From Desulfitobacterium dehalogenans ATCC 51507 (lineage in GTDB: Bacteria > Bacillota > Desulfitobacteriia > Desulfitobacteriales > Desulfitobacteriaceae), in NCBI RefSeq assembly GCF_000243155.2, contig NC_018017.1, positions 2,356,001 to 2,420,000 on the forward strand: a stretch of DNA of 64,000 nucleotides, in the 5' to 3' direction. The position numbers and the translations under genes are program-made. Positions 35,066 through 43,062 of the stretch are shown piece after piece. The notes beneath the pieces were generated by a model. It was not told the origin of the DNA. It did not search any database and was given only the letters and a program-made list of their open reading frames with translations. The number at the start of each line of letters is the position of its first letter. Within the stretch, counting starts at the first letter, position 1.

Positions 35066-36262
35066 TTATTTGGTTGATAGTTTCCCCCTCTTCCCAGAAC
35101 GGTGTTCTTTCCGTTGATTCTCACCGATTACCTTGCCGAAAGATAATCTCTGCAAAGGTATTGATATCTTTAAGACATTTTCAATTTTATGTAATAAGGG
35201 CAGTTCTCTTTGTGTTACCAGTGATATAGCGATCCCACTTTGCCCAGCTCGTCCAGTTCTCCCCACCCGATGCAGATAAAGTTGGGGATCCTCTGGAATA
35301 TCGAGATTGAAGATATGGGTAATATTCTTAATATCAAGACCTCTGGCTGCCAGATCAGAGGCTACCAGTAAAGGAATCTTTCCCGTGCGGAAATCCTCCA
35401 TAGCTTTGCGACGTCTCTCCTTTTGAGAAGGTCCTGATATAGCTTCAGCATCTAAACCATGATATTTAAGTCTTTCTACTGTTTTCTCTATCTCTTCAGT
35501 TTTATTGACAAAAATTAAAGCCCGTGCTGGTTCCAGATGTCGGACTAATTTACGCAAAAGTTCAAGCTTATCTCGTTGCTCACACATAAAGTGTTGATGA
35601 GTAATTGTCGGCACGACCGCGGCTTTCATGGTAACCCTCTGGACCTCCGGATCTTTAAGAAAGCCCGACGCCCGCTCTATGGTTTCTTGGGATAAAGTAG
35701 CCGAAAACAAAAGAATCTGGCTGTCCTTATAGGTCGTCTTGAGCACGGCCTTAACTGTCTGGATATTCTTCTCATCAAGCAACTGATCTGCTTCATCGAG
35801 TACAATAGTCTTCAGGGACTGGGGGGATATCTTTCTTTTCTGAATAAGCTCTAAGATACGACCGGCAGAGCCAACAATAATATGGGGTTTCTCTTTTAGC
35901 TTTTCAATTTGTCGCGTGATGTTAACATTACCAATAATCGCTGCAGAGGTAATCGTTGCAGCTAAATGCTGAGATAAGCTTTGGATTTGACGATGAACTT
36001 GTAAGGCAAGTTCATGAGTAGGGGTAAGAATTAATGCCTGATTTTCTCTCTTGAGTAGATCGATTTTCTGAAAGATGGGTAGAAGATAGGCTAATGTCTT
36101 CCCAGACCCGGTTTCGGATTGGCCTGCAACATCTCGATTACTTAGGATGAGAGGTATTGTAGCTTTTTGGATCTCTGTAGGCTGTGCTATTCCCTCTTTT
36201 TCAAGAGCTTCCAAAAGCTCTGCGTGGATTCCTAATTGTTTAAAGGAGTGTGATGTTTCCAT
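35066..36262 (-). CDS. DEAD-box ATP-dependent RNA helicase
   Basis: 398 residues from the ATG at 36260-36262 (METSHSFKQLG), chosen for AGAGGA 8 bases upstream. All core motifs are present: Q motif near IAQPTEIQ, motif I SETGSGKT, motif II DEAD, motif III SAT, motif VI HRVGRTGR. The C-terminal tail is short and basic (ENQRKEHRSGKRGKL). It is probably a CshA/DbpA-type remodeller of ribosomal or messenger RNA. Confidence 0.9.
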   Translation of the reverse strand: METSHSFKQLGIHAELLEALEKEGIAQPTEIQKATIPLILSNRDVAGQSETGSGKTLAYLLPIFQKIDLLKRENQALILTPTHELALQVHRQIQSLSQHLAATITSAAIIGNVNITRQIEKLKEKPHIIVGSAGRILELIQKRKISPQSLKTIVLDEADQLLDEKNIQTVKAVLKTTYKDSQILLFSATLSQETIERASGFLKDPEVQRVTMKAAVVPTITHQHFMCEQRDKLELLRKLVRHLEPARALIFVNKTEEIEKTVERLKYHGLDAEAISGPSQKERRRKAMEDFRTGKIPLLVASDLAARGLDIKNITHIFNLDIPEDPQLYLHRVGRTGRAGQSGIAISLVTQRELPLLHKIENVLKISIPLQRLSFGKVIGENQRKEHRSGKRGKLSTK

Positions 36263-36384
36263 ATGAGTTAATCCTCTTCTTTTATTCATTAACCTGACTT
36301 CGCACTAAACCACTGCCAATGGTGCTAATATGATTCATTATAACCTGTTTTATGTACAAATGGTAATCTGAGTGAGTTTTTCGA

Positions 36385-37578
36385 TCAGGAATCAGACTGC
36401 ATTACTGTTACAGATTGAGGGATTTTAATGCGGCTGGCTGCAATCAGATTGAGTGCGGCAATAAAAGCTCCGGCTATGAACACATATTCATAGCCCCAAG
36501 CCGCCCATAGCAAACCACCTAGCCAGGGGATGAACATGGCAAGTGCATGATCCAATGTAGTCCCCATGGATAGTGATGGAGAAACATCCTCAGGCGCTAC
36601 CGCTATTCGGCGCAAATAGGTTGCTCGAGCCATTGTTGATGCCATAAGCATTTGATCCATTATATAGCAGGCAAAAATAAAGATAATCGCTAGCTCCCCT
36701 CGGCCTATTCCTTCAAAGAACTCTTTTGAAAATGCATAACCGAGACATACAAAGATTAAAATGATAGCTTCCCCTGCTAAAACGAAACGTTCTCCAAGTT
36801 TATCAATTAGGTAGCCTACGAAAGGTTTAAAGAAAATACTGGCTGCAGCAATAATAAAGCCTAGAGTTGCAAAAGTACTAACACCTTGATTAAAGATTTT
36901 AATAAGAACCCAAGGAGCAAAAGTAAGAAAGATTTGCTTCCTTGCCCCATATAAAATGTTTAATACATAAAAGAGGGTGTATTCTTTTTTTAGGATGAGT
37001 TTATACCCCTTAGCCTTCTTAGGTTTATTGGGTACCATCAGAATTAGTAAACATCCAGCCAATAAAAAAGTAATCGCTCCAATAAGAAAGATCATTTGGT
37101 AATTCACTTTAATATTCTTAAAGATCAATGCGAAGGTTAAATTAGCCAGGAGAAATACAAAGGTATTCGCCCCATTGATCTGACCCAGCCTTTTACCCAT
37201 ATTGGCTTGATCCGAAAGGTTCATAGCTATGCTGTTAGAGATTGGCATATAAAGATGCTGACCCATACTAAATATAAGAAGCCAAAGAACCATGCCATTA
37301 AAATCAGCTGCCAAGAATCCCATGCCCATCATGCCAAAGGCCGCTAAGGCGTTAGCGACTACTGCAACTCTCACATCCCCCAGAAAAAGCAAAAGTGTCG
37401 AAACAAAAACTACAGCAAAACCTGGAAATTCCCGAGGAATTTCTAGGATGGTCCTTTCGGAAACAGTTAATCGAAAACTGTCATTTAGGAAATTATTAAA
37501 AAATGAGGTATCTATACTTTGAGTGATTCCCAGCAAAGCACTAGCCAATAGAAACAGTGTAAAGTCTCTCTTCTTCAT
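36385..37578 (-). CDS. MFS transporter
   Basis: 397 residues, twelve predicted helices, beginning MKKRDFTLFLLASALLGITQ. A longer frame from 37686 adds 36 basic residues. The ATG at 37576-37578 has GAGGG 6 bases upstream and starts just before the first helix, so it is preferred. The loop KPFVGYLIDKLGERFVLAGE after about residue 225 is the conserved MFS motif of the second half. The substrate is unknown. The gene stands alone. Confidence 0.82.
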   Translation of the reverse strand: MKKRDFTLFLLASALLGITQSIDTSFFNNFLNDSFRLTVSERTILEIPREFPGFAVVFVSTLLLFLGDVRVAVVANALAAFGMMGMGFLAADFNGMVLWLLIFSMGQHLYMPISNSIAMNLSDQANMGKRLGQINGANTFVFLLANLTFALIFKNIKVNYQMIFLIGAITFLLAGCLLILMVPNKPKKAKGYKLILKKEYTLFYVLNILYGARKQIFLTFAPWVLIKIFNQGVSTFATLGFIIAAASIFFKPFVGYLIDKLGERFVLAGEAIILIFVCLGYAFSKEFFEGIGRGELAIIFIFACYIMDQMLMASTMARATYLRRIAVAPEDVSPSLSMGTTLDHALAMFIPWLGGLLWAAWGYEYVFIAGAFIAALNLIAASRIKIPQSVTVMQSDS

Positions 37579-37808
37579 CCTAATCCCTCTACTGCCCCCT
37601 CCGCCAAACCCTTGGCTCTTGTGTGTAAATCTACGCTTACGGGTCATTTCAATCATTATTTTCCGGGTAAATGTGATCCGCTTCAAAAAGAATATCCTTA
37701 TTATAGATTAAACCAGCCCTTCATTCCAGCAAAAAATATTGACAACATTAAGATATCTCTTTGAACTTTTCCAGGGTAGTGCTAACACAATAGAATCTCA
37801 CTAGACGG

Positions 37809-37854
37809 AAAAAGCGGAGCAGGTCGATCCCATAATCGATTTGCTCCGCTTTTT
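37809..37854. terminator. terminator of recQ
   Basis: Perfect arms AAAAAGCGGAGCA (37809-37821) and TGCTCCGCTTTTT (37842-37854), 14 bases after the recQ stop, able to act in both directions. Confidence 0.88.
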
Positions 37855-37868
37855 ATCTTAGTTCATGG

Positions 37869-40031
37869 TTAAGAGTTAAAATTCTTAGCAATAACGGATT
37901 TTATCGCCATCCAATCCACATCAGCCGGCAAAGCATCTTTAATTGGTCGTAACTTTTCTATTCCTAGTGTCTGAATTACGGTTAATATAAGCTGTTCCTG
38001 ATCATCGGAAATAAAGTCGCTCCAGGAAATTTGGTGCCCTTCCTTAAAAGCCCGAAGAATATGATCCTGAATGGTGATCAGCTTATAATTTCTAAGCCTT
38101 GCAATCTCTTCAAGGGATTTACCTTCTTGATAGAGCATATAAGTCACTAAAAAACTGGGTACTTTGCTCACTTTTTCCTGAGGTTGTTCTAATCTCGCGG
38201 GTTCAAGATGTGATTCAAGAGCCCTCTCTGATTTTGTACTTTGAATCATTTTTGCCTGCTTCTGAAAAAAGTCCTGAACGCCTTGAAGGAAGATATCCCC
38301 ATACTTCTCAAGCTTTCTCTCCCCTACTCCACCAAGACGAAGAAACTCTGTACGGTTTCGAGGGCAAGACTCGGCCATTTCTCTTAAGGTACTATCGGAA
38401 AAAATCATATAAGGAGGTAGGTGTTCATTGGCTGCTACCTCACGTCGCAAACCTCTTAGGTATTCAAATAAGGTGAGACTCTCCTCTTCTTTAACCTTCG
38501 CTTTTCGCAAGACCTTTTGAAACACTTGTTCATTTCCTTTAAGAACCAGCACCGCCTTTCTTCCACATTTAACCACAGGGTACTCACCTGTGGACAGTTG
38601 CAAATAATCTTCGGCGATGAGGTAGTTTATCTGATCTTTAATCTCTTGAATCGTACGCTCACTCATAAGTCCATAGGTGCTCAATTGATTAAGGCGAAGT
38701 TCCATGAGTTTCTTGTTGCCAGACCCTTTGAGAACTTCTGCCACCAGATTGACCCCAAAGCGCTCACGCATGCGCAGGACACAGGAAAGTATCTTCTGGG
38801 TATCTAGTGTAATATCCACAATATCCCTGTCATCTGTGCAATTGCTGCAGTTTCCGCACTCCTCAGGAATATCGGTTTCACCGAAATATTCCAGTATTTC
38901 TTTACGCAAACAACGAGCCGTATGGCAATAATCCGCCATGTCTTGAAGTTTTTTATGCTCATTGACCTTGCGCTCTGGGTTAAAGATGTTATTATCGATC
39001 AAGTACCTCTGCAGAACAACATCTTGAGGCGAAAATAATAAGATACAATTAGCCGGTTCCCCATCTCGCCCTGCTCTTCCCGCTTCCTGATAATAAGCCT
39101 CCATATTTTTAGGCATGTTGTAATGAATGACAAACCGAACATTGGACTTATCGATCCCCATACCAAAGGCATTGGTAGCCACTATAAGAGGCGTTTTATC
39201 AAAAAGAAAAGCTTCTTGTGATTTTTGCCGGTCAAGGTCGCTCATCCCTGCGTGATACTTTCCTACTAAAAACCCTTTGCCTTTTAGATAAGTCTGAAGC
39301 TGATCTACTTCCTTGCGGGTTGCAGCATAAATGATTCCCGATTCATTGCGATGCTGAAGACAGTAGTCGGATATAAAGAACTTTTTGTTTTCCCCTTTTA
39401 GAGTGGAAAACTTTAGATTGGGACGATCAAACCCTGTTATAAAAACTTGAGGATTCTCTAACTTTAGAAGATGAACGATATCTTCTTTTACCTCTTCTGT
39501 AGCCGTAGCGGTAAAGGCCCCTAGGATGGGGCGATGGGGAAGGGATTCGACAAAAGTGCCGATCTTTCTGTAACTGGGACGAAAATCATGTCCCCATTGG
39601 GAGACACAATGGGCTTCATCCACAGCCACAAAAGAGATGCTCAAAGATTCTAACAGACTCAAGAAACTTTCGGCTTCCAGGCGCTCTGGAGCAACATAAA
39701 GTAATTTATATTCCCCTTTGCGGGCTTTGTTAATCCTCTCCCAGGCTTCATTCATGGATAGAGAACTATTAATAAAGGTCGCTGAAACTCCTGCATCATG
39801 AAGAGAATCCACTTGATCCTTCATCAGAGAGATTAAAGGCGAAATAACCAGGGTAACTCCTTCAAAAAGAAGGGCTGGAATTTGGTAGGATAAAGATTTT
39901 CCGGCGCCTGTAGGCATAATAGCAACTGTATCTACAGACTGTAACAAACTATGAATAACCTTGTTTTGACCCTTTCGAAATTGAGAATATCCGAAATATC
40001 GTTTAAGTATGTCAAGTGCCTGATTCATCAT
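37869..40031 (-). CDS. recQ: ATP-dependent DNA helicase RecQ
   Basis: 3'-5' DNA helicase of recombination repair, 720 residues. Walker A MPTGAGKSLSYQ near 40, DEAH motif DEAHCVSQWGHDFR near 138, helicase C-domain with QEAGRAGRDG near 315. Zinc-binding cysteines lie around 372-400 (CHTARC ... CGNCSNC), then winged helix and HRDC (about 520-600). A C-terminal helix-turn-helix extension occupies about 630-720, as in Firmicute RecQ proteins. It starts one base after the corrinoid-protein gene stop, so it seems translated from the same message. Confidence 0.93.
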   Translation of the reverse strand: MMNQALDILKRYFGYSQFRKGQNKVIHSLLQSVDTVAIMPTGAGKSLSYQIPALLFEGVTLVISPLISLMKDQVDSLHDAGVSATFINSSLSMNEAWERINKARKGEYKLLYVAPERLEAESFLSLLESLSISFVAVDEAHCVSQWGHDFRPSYRKIGTFVESLPHRPILGAFTATATEEVKEDIVHLLKLENPQVFITGFDRPNLKFSTLKGENKKFFISDYCLQHRNESGIIYAATRKEVDQLQTYLKGKGFLVGKYHAGMSDLDRQKSQEAFLFDKTPLIVATNAFGMGIDKSNVRFVIHYNMPKNMEAYYQEAGRAGRDGEPANCILLFSPQDVVLQRYLIDNNIFNPERKVNEHKKLQDMADYCHTARCLRKEILEYFGETDIPEECGNCSNCTDDRDIVDITLDTQKILSCVLRMRERFGVNLVAEVLKGSGNKKLMELRLNQLSTYGLMSERTIQEIKDQINYLIAEDYLQLSTGEYPVVKCGRKAVLVLKGNEQVFQKVLRKAKVKEEESLTLFEYLRGLRREVAANEHLPPYMIFSDSTLREMAESCPRNRTEFLRLGGVGERKLEKYGDIFLQGVQDFFQKQAKMIQSTKSERALESHLEPARLEQPQEKVSKVPSFLVTYMLYQEGKSLEEIARLRNYKLITIQDHILRAFKEGHQISWSDFISDDQEQLILTVIQTLGIEKLRPIKDALPADVDWMAIKSVIAKNFNS

Positions 40032-40032
40032 C

Positions 40033-40698
40033 TTAGCACTTCTCCCTTAGTGTTGGCACTTCATCCTTTAGCATCTGACAGATCTCGAAAAGTTTAGTAA
40101 TATCGTTGGTGTAATAATCCACCCCGGTATAATCCTTAACAATTTCGTTAACCGGATATCCTCCCACGATAATCTTTACTTGGTCACGCAAGCCGGATTC
40201 TGTCAATAAATCCACAACCTTTTTTACAGCACTCACGCAAAACGACAATAAAACACTAATCCCCAAGACCGGGGCTTTTGTTTCATTAACAGCTTGAACA
40301 AAAGCCTCTGGAGATACATCCACCCCCAGATCAACTACTTTAAAGCCTGAAGATTTTAACATATAGTGAATAATATTTTTGCCTAGATCGTGGATATCTC
40401 CCTCAATGGTTCCTAATATAATAGTCATACCATTGGAAGGAATATCGGTTGTAATCAGCGGTTCTAGAATCACCATGACTTCTTTTAATATTTCCTCAGA
40501 CATAATGAGATCCGATAAGTAATACTCGCCATTACAATATCGTCTGCCAACAACTTCAACTCCCTTCTGGCATAATTCAACCACTTTTAAGGGAGAGTCC
40601 CCGTCACTGAGATGTTTTTTTACTAAATTTATAGTTTTTTCTTCATCAAGATCAGCAAGGGCATTAACTAATCCATCATCCAAGATTAATCCCTCCAT
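40033..40698 (-). CDS. B12-binding corrinoid protein (MtaC/MtbC type)
   Basis: Carrier of a methyl-corrinoid cofactor for methyltransferases. An N-terminal four-helix cap (about 5-85) precedes the Rossmann B12 domain. The cobalt-ligating signature is GDIHDLGKN near residue 117, followed by GISVLLS and VGGYPVN. 221 residues, full length. The ATG at 40698 has AAGGA upstream, while a TTG five codons later has GGAGGG and is a real alternative. It overlaps the GntR gene by 23 bases and is followed by recQ. Confidence 0.9.
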   Translation of the reverse strand: MEGLILDDGLVNALADLDEEKTINLVKKHLSDGDSPLKVVELCQKGVEVVGRRYCNGEYYLSDLIMSEEILKEVMVILEPLITTDIPSNGMTIILGTIEGDIHDLGKNIIHYMLKSSGFKVVDLGVDVSPEAFVQAVNETKAPVLGISVLLSFCVSAVKKVVDLLTESGLRDQVKIIVGGYPVNEIVKDYTGVDYYTNDITKLFEICQMLKDEVPTLREKC

Positions 40699-41455
40699 GA
40701 TTATCCTTTTTCAGCCATCCATCATAACCCGTCAATTGATAACGATCACCGCGATAGATGGATTTGCTCCATCCTACCGGTTTATTTTCCAGATCATATA
40801 GCGTTTCTTCGATAACAAAGACAGGGGCATGGACCCCAATTCCGAGTATTGCTGCTTCCTCAGCCGTGGTTACAGATACCTGCAATACCTTTTTTGTGCT
40901 CACAGGCAAAACATCATTATTCGCCGTAACAAGTCCTGAAAGTGTCGGGTCCTTGAGATTGGACTCTAAAATCGGTTTGCTTTTCGAATAAATAGTATAC
41001 TTCCTCTCATAGGCGAGACGTTCATTTTCAGCAGAGACTACAGTGCGAAAATACAACAAACGAGTACTGTTGCTGTCCAATTGAAAGATCCTCATTAATC
41101 TCTCATCAGCCCGAACGATCTGAGCGCCTAAGAGTGTGGTACACAGCTTTAAGCCAAAGTCCTTGATTTCCTGATTAAAATTATTGAGCTCAAAAACGAC
41201 ATTGTTCAATTTAGGCGAGGAGACGAAAGTTCCCTTCCCTTGTTGGGGATGAACCATTCCTGCTGAGATAAGCTCCGAAATAGCCCGTCTAACAGTCATC
41301 CGGCTAATTTCGAAGCGATTGGCAATTTCAGTCTCCGTGGGCAGTGCTTCACCCGGTTTCAGTTCTCCGCGCAGGATTTGACCCTCGAGAAGTTTGGCCA
41401 GCTGATAATAGATAGGGATGACTGACTCCTTATCTATGGACTGTTCTTCATTCAT
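40676..41455 (-). CDS. GntR-family regulator with UTRA domain
   Basis: 259 residues: an N-terminal winged helix (10-80, with LPTETEIANRFEISRMTVRR) and a C-terminal UTRA ligand-binding domain (about 95-250, VFVIEETLYDLENKPVGWS). HutC/FarR-type regulators usually repress nearby catabolic genes and respond to a small molecule. Position inside the corrinoid cluster makes it the likely controller of that cluster. Confidence 0.9.
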   Translation of the reverse strand: MNEEQSIDKESVIPIYYQLAKLLEGQILRGELKPGEALPTETEIANRFEISRMTVRRAISELISAGMVHPQQGKGTFVSSPKLNNVVFELNNFNQEIKDFGLKLCTTLLGAQIVRADERLMRIFQLDSNSTRLLYFRTVVSAENERLAYERKYTIYSKSKPILESNLKDPTLSGLVTANNDVLPVSTKKVLQVSVTTAEEAAILGIGVHAPVFVIEETLYDLENKPVGWSKSIYRGDRYQLTGYDGWLKKDNHGGINLG

Positions 41456-41584
41456 ACGAACACCTTACTTTAAATTCAGATAGTTATCTCATTTTACATA
41501 AAGAGTGAATATTTGATTAACATATTCGGGATTAATTTACTTAAACCTTTTTTATCACTTGATTTCCTGTTTAATTTTAAGAAA

Positions 41585-41755
41585 TTATCTTTGAACCCAC
41601 CACCAAAGATATAGATAAGCAAAGGCATCAAGTTGTTCCCACTGATCTTTTATGAGAGATTCATCCCCAGCAGGAGAACCATAATCCTTAATGACCTGCT
41701 CCCAGGGGAGACAAGTGCCCGGTAAAGTATTGGGGACCTTTGCATCTTCTGACAT
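41585..41755 (-). CDS. 56-residue Trp-rich small protein
   Basis: Small protein beginning MSEDAKVPNTLPG and ending LYLWWWVQR. The ATG at 41753-41755 has GGGAGGAGG upstream, a far better site than the frame starting ten codons earlier. No signal or membrane helix; the middle is acidic and the end is strongly aromatic. It follows the UroD-type gene by 33 bases in the same operon, so a small partner or stabilising subunit is possible. Not recognised. Confidence 0.65.
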   Translation of the reverse strand: MSEDAKVPNTLPGTCLPWEQVIKDYGSPAGDESLIKDQWEQLDAFAYLYLWWWVQR

Positions 41756-41788
41756 ATTAAGCCTCCTCCCTTTGGCTAACATCATAAC

Positions 41789-42982
41789 TCATTTGTACAC
41801 TCCGTATTGACGTGTGGTTTCGATTAAAGCCATGACATTTTCCACTTTTACATCCGTCTGCATAATTCCTGCTGTATCCATGATAAAGCCACCATCTGCT
41901 GCATAATCGTGCAAGAGACGTTTTACGTATTCGCTGACCTGTGATCGTGATCCGTAAGCCATTAAAGAATTAGGGACATTTCCACTAATACAGAACTTAT
42001 GACCAAGTGCAGCTTTGGCTTTAGATATATCGGTCTGATCCACATGAAATACAATACTGGCTTCGGGTAGTTCTTCAATTTTTTCCAAATAGGGGGTCCA
42101 ATTCCCTTCGGCATAAAACATGGTCCGCTTTCCTTGAGCCCAAAGGCTCTCGATCACTTTTTTTAGGGAGGGCCAATAAAAGGTATCCCACTCATGGGGG
42201 TTCAAAAAGGGATAACTGCCTCGGTGAAGGGGTAAAAAAGCAGGAAGTATACGATCTCCTTCTGAAGTTGCTAAACCATAATAGATATTATGAGGTACAA
42301 GAACCTCCATAGCGGAAAGAACTTTTTCCGGGCGTCTCCGCAAATCTCTCATAATACCTTTCAGACCCCGTAAGGTATCTCCTAACGTATCAAAGGGTGC
42401 CTTAACCATACCTGAGACCCCGATGGGCATCCCATAATTCTGCGCCCAATGGTCAACCGCCTGTTTATTTCTTTCATTCACCATAACCATCCCCGCCGCC
42501 CCTTTAATCAGAGCAATATTGGCACGGAAGGACCCTGGTTCAGAAAATTCCTTATGGATCCTAGGTAAAAAAGACTCCAAAATCCATTGGGTGGGATTTT
42601 CTATAAAAGCATCATAATCCTCGGGAACCATATATTCTTTTTCTACAAATTGAAACTGTTGGTTAGGAGCAAGCTGATGACCGGCAAATTTTAAGTATTT
42701 GGCACCTACTGCATCATGCAGGGTTCCCCACCATAGACTTGGGCCTCCCATGATCACGTCCACGTCAAAATCTGCAAGGATTTTGTCTGCTGCTTCAATA
42801 TTTTTATCCAAATCATAATAGACTTCTTGGAGGTCTAATCCTGCATATTTCGCCATGAACTCACTCAGCTGCAAGCGAATGGGCACTTTATCGGGTTTTT
42901 TCCCTTCCATTGCTGTCAAATAACGAGCTAATCGTTCTTGATACAAGACTTTGTTGTTTCCAATAGTGGTTGTGATCGCCAT
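41789..42982 (-). CDS. UroD/MtaA-family putative corrinoid methyltransferase
   Basis: 397-residue TIM-barrel protein of the uroporphyrinogen decarboxylase superfamily. In corrinoid systems such members move methyl groups between a substrate or CoM-like acceptor and the corrinoid protein. Recognisable blocks: PDKVPIRLQLSEFMAKYAG near 28, DVDVIMGGPS near 70 and KFCISGNVPNSLMAYGS near 335. The zinc-ligand motif HxC of MtaA reads HVD here, and the later cysteine of GCGI is replaced in MDTAGIM, so a canonical zinc site is doubtful. Start ATG with GAGGAGGG upstream, directly after a terminator-like hairpin. Confidence 0.82.
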   Translation of the reverse strand: MAITTTIGNNKVLYQERLARYLTAMEGKKPDKVPIRLQLSEFMAKYAGLDLQEVYYDLDKNIEAADKILADFDVDVIMGGPSLWWGTLHDAVGAKYLKFAGHQLAPNQQFQFVEKEYMVPEDYDAFIENPTQWILESFLPRIHKEFSEPGSFRANIALIKGAAGMVMVNERNKQAVDHWAQNYGMPIGVSGMVKAPFDTLGDTLRGLKGIMRDLRRRPEKVLSAMEVLVPHNIYYGLATSEGDRILPAFLPLHRGSYPFLNPHEWDTFYWPSLKKVIESLWAQGKRTMFYAEGNWTPYLEKIEELPEASIVFHVDQTDISKAKAALGHKFCISGNVPNSLMAYGSRSQVSEYVKRLLHDYAADGGFIMDTAGIMQTDVKVENVMALIETTRQYGVYK

Positions 42983-42995
42983 AAGACCCTCCTCG

Positions 42996-43039
42996 TAAAA
43001 AAGGCTGTTCCATTATCACGAGAATAAAGAACAGCCTTT
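42996..43039 (-). terminator. terminator/attenuator between activase and UroD-type gene
   Basis: Perfect 11-bp arms AAAGGCTGTTC (43000-43010) and GAACAGCCTTT (43029-43039), followed on the minus strand by TTTTACG. It stands only 14 bases before the UroD-type start codon, leaving room for its ribosome-binding site but not for a promoter. Expression of the downstream genes therefore needs read-through or a promoter within the activase end. Confidence 0.8.
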
Positions 43040-43062
43040 GATTAATAACCCTTTTTCCTTTG

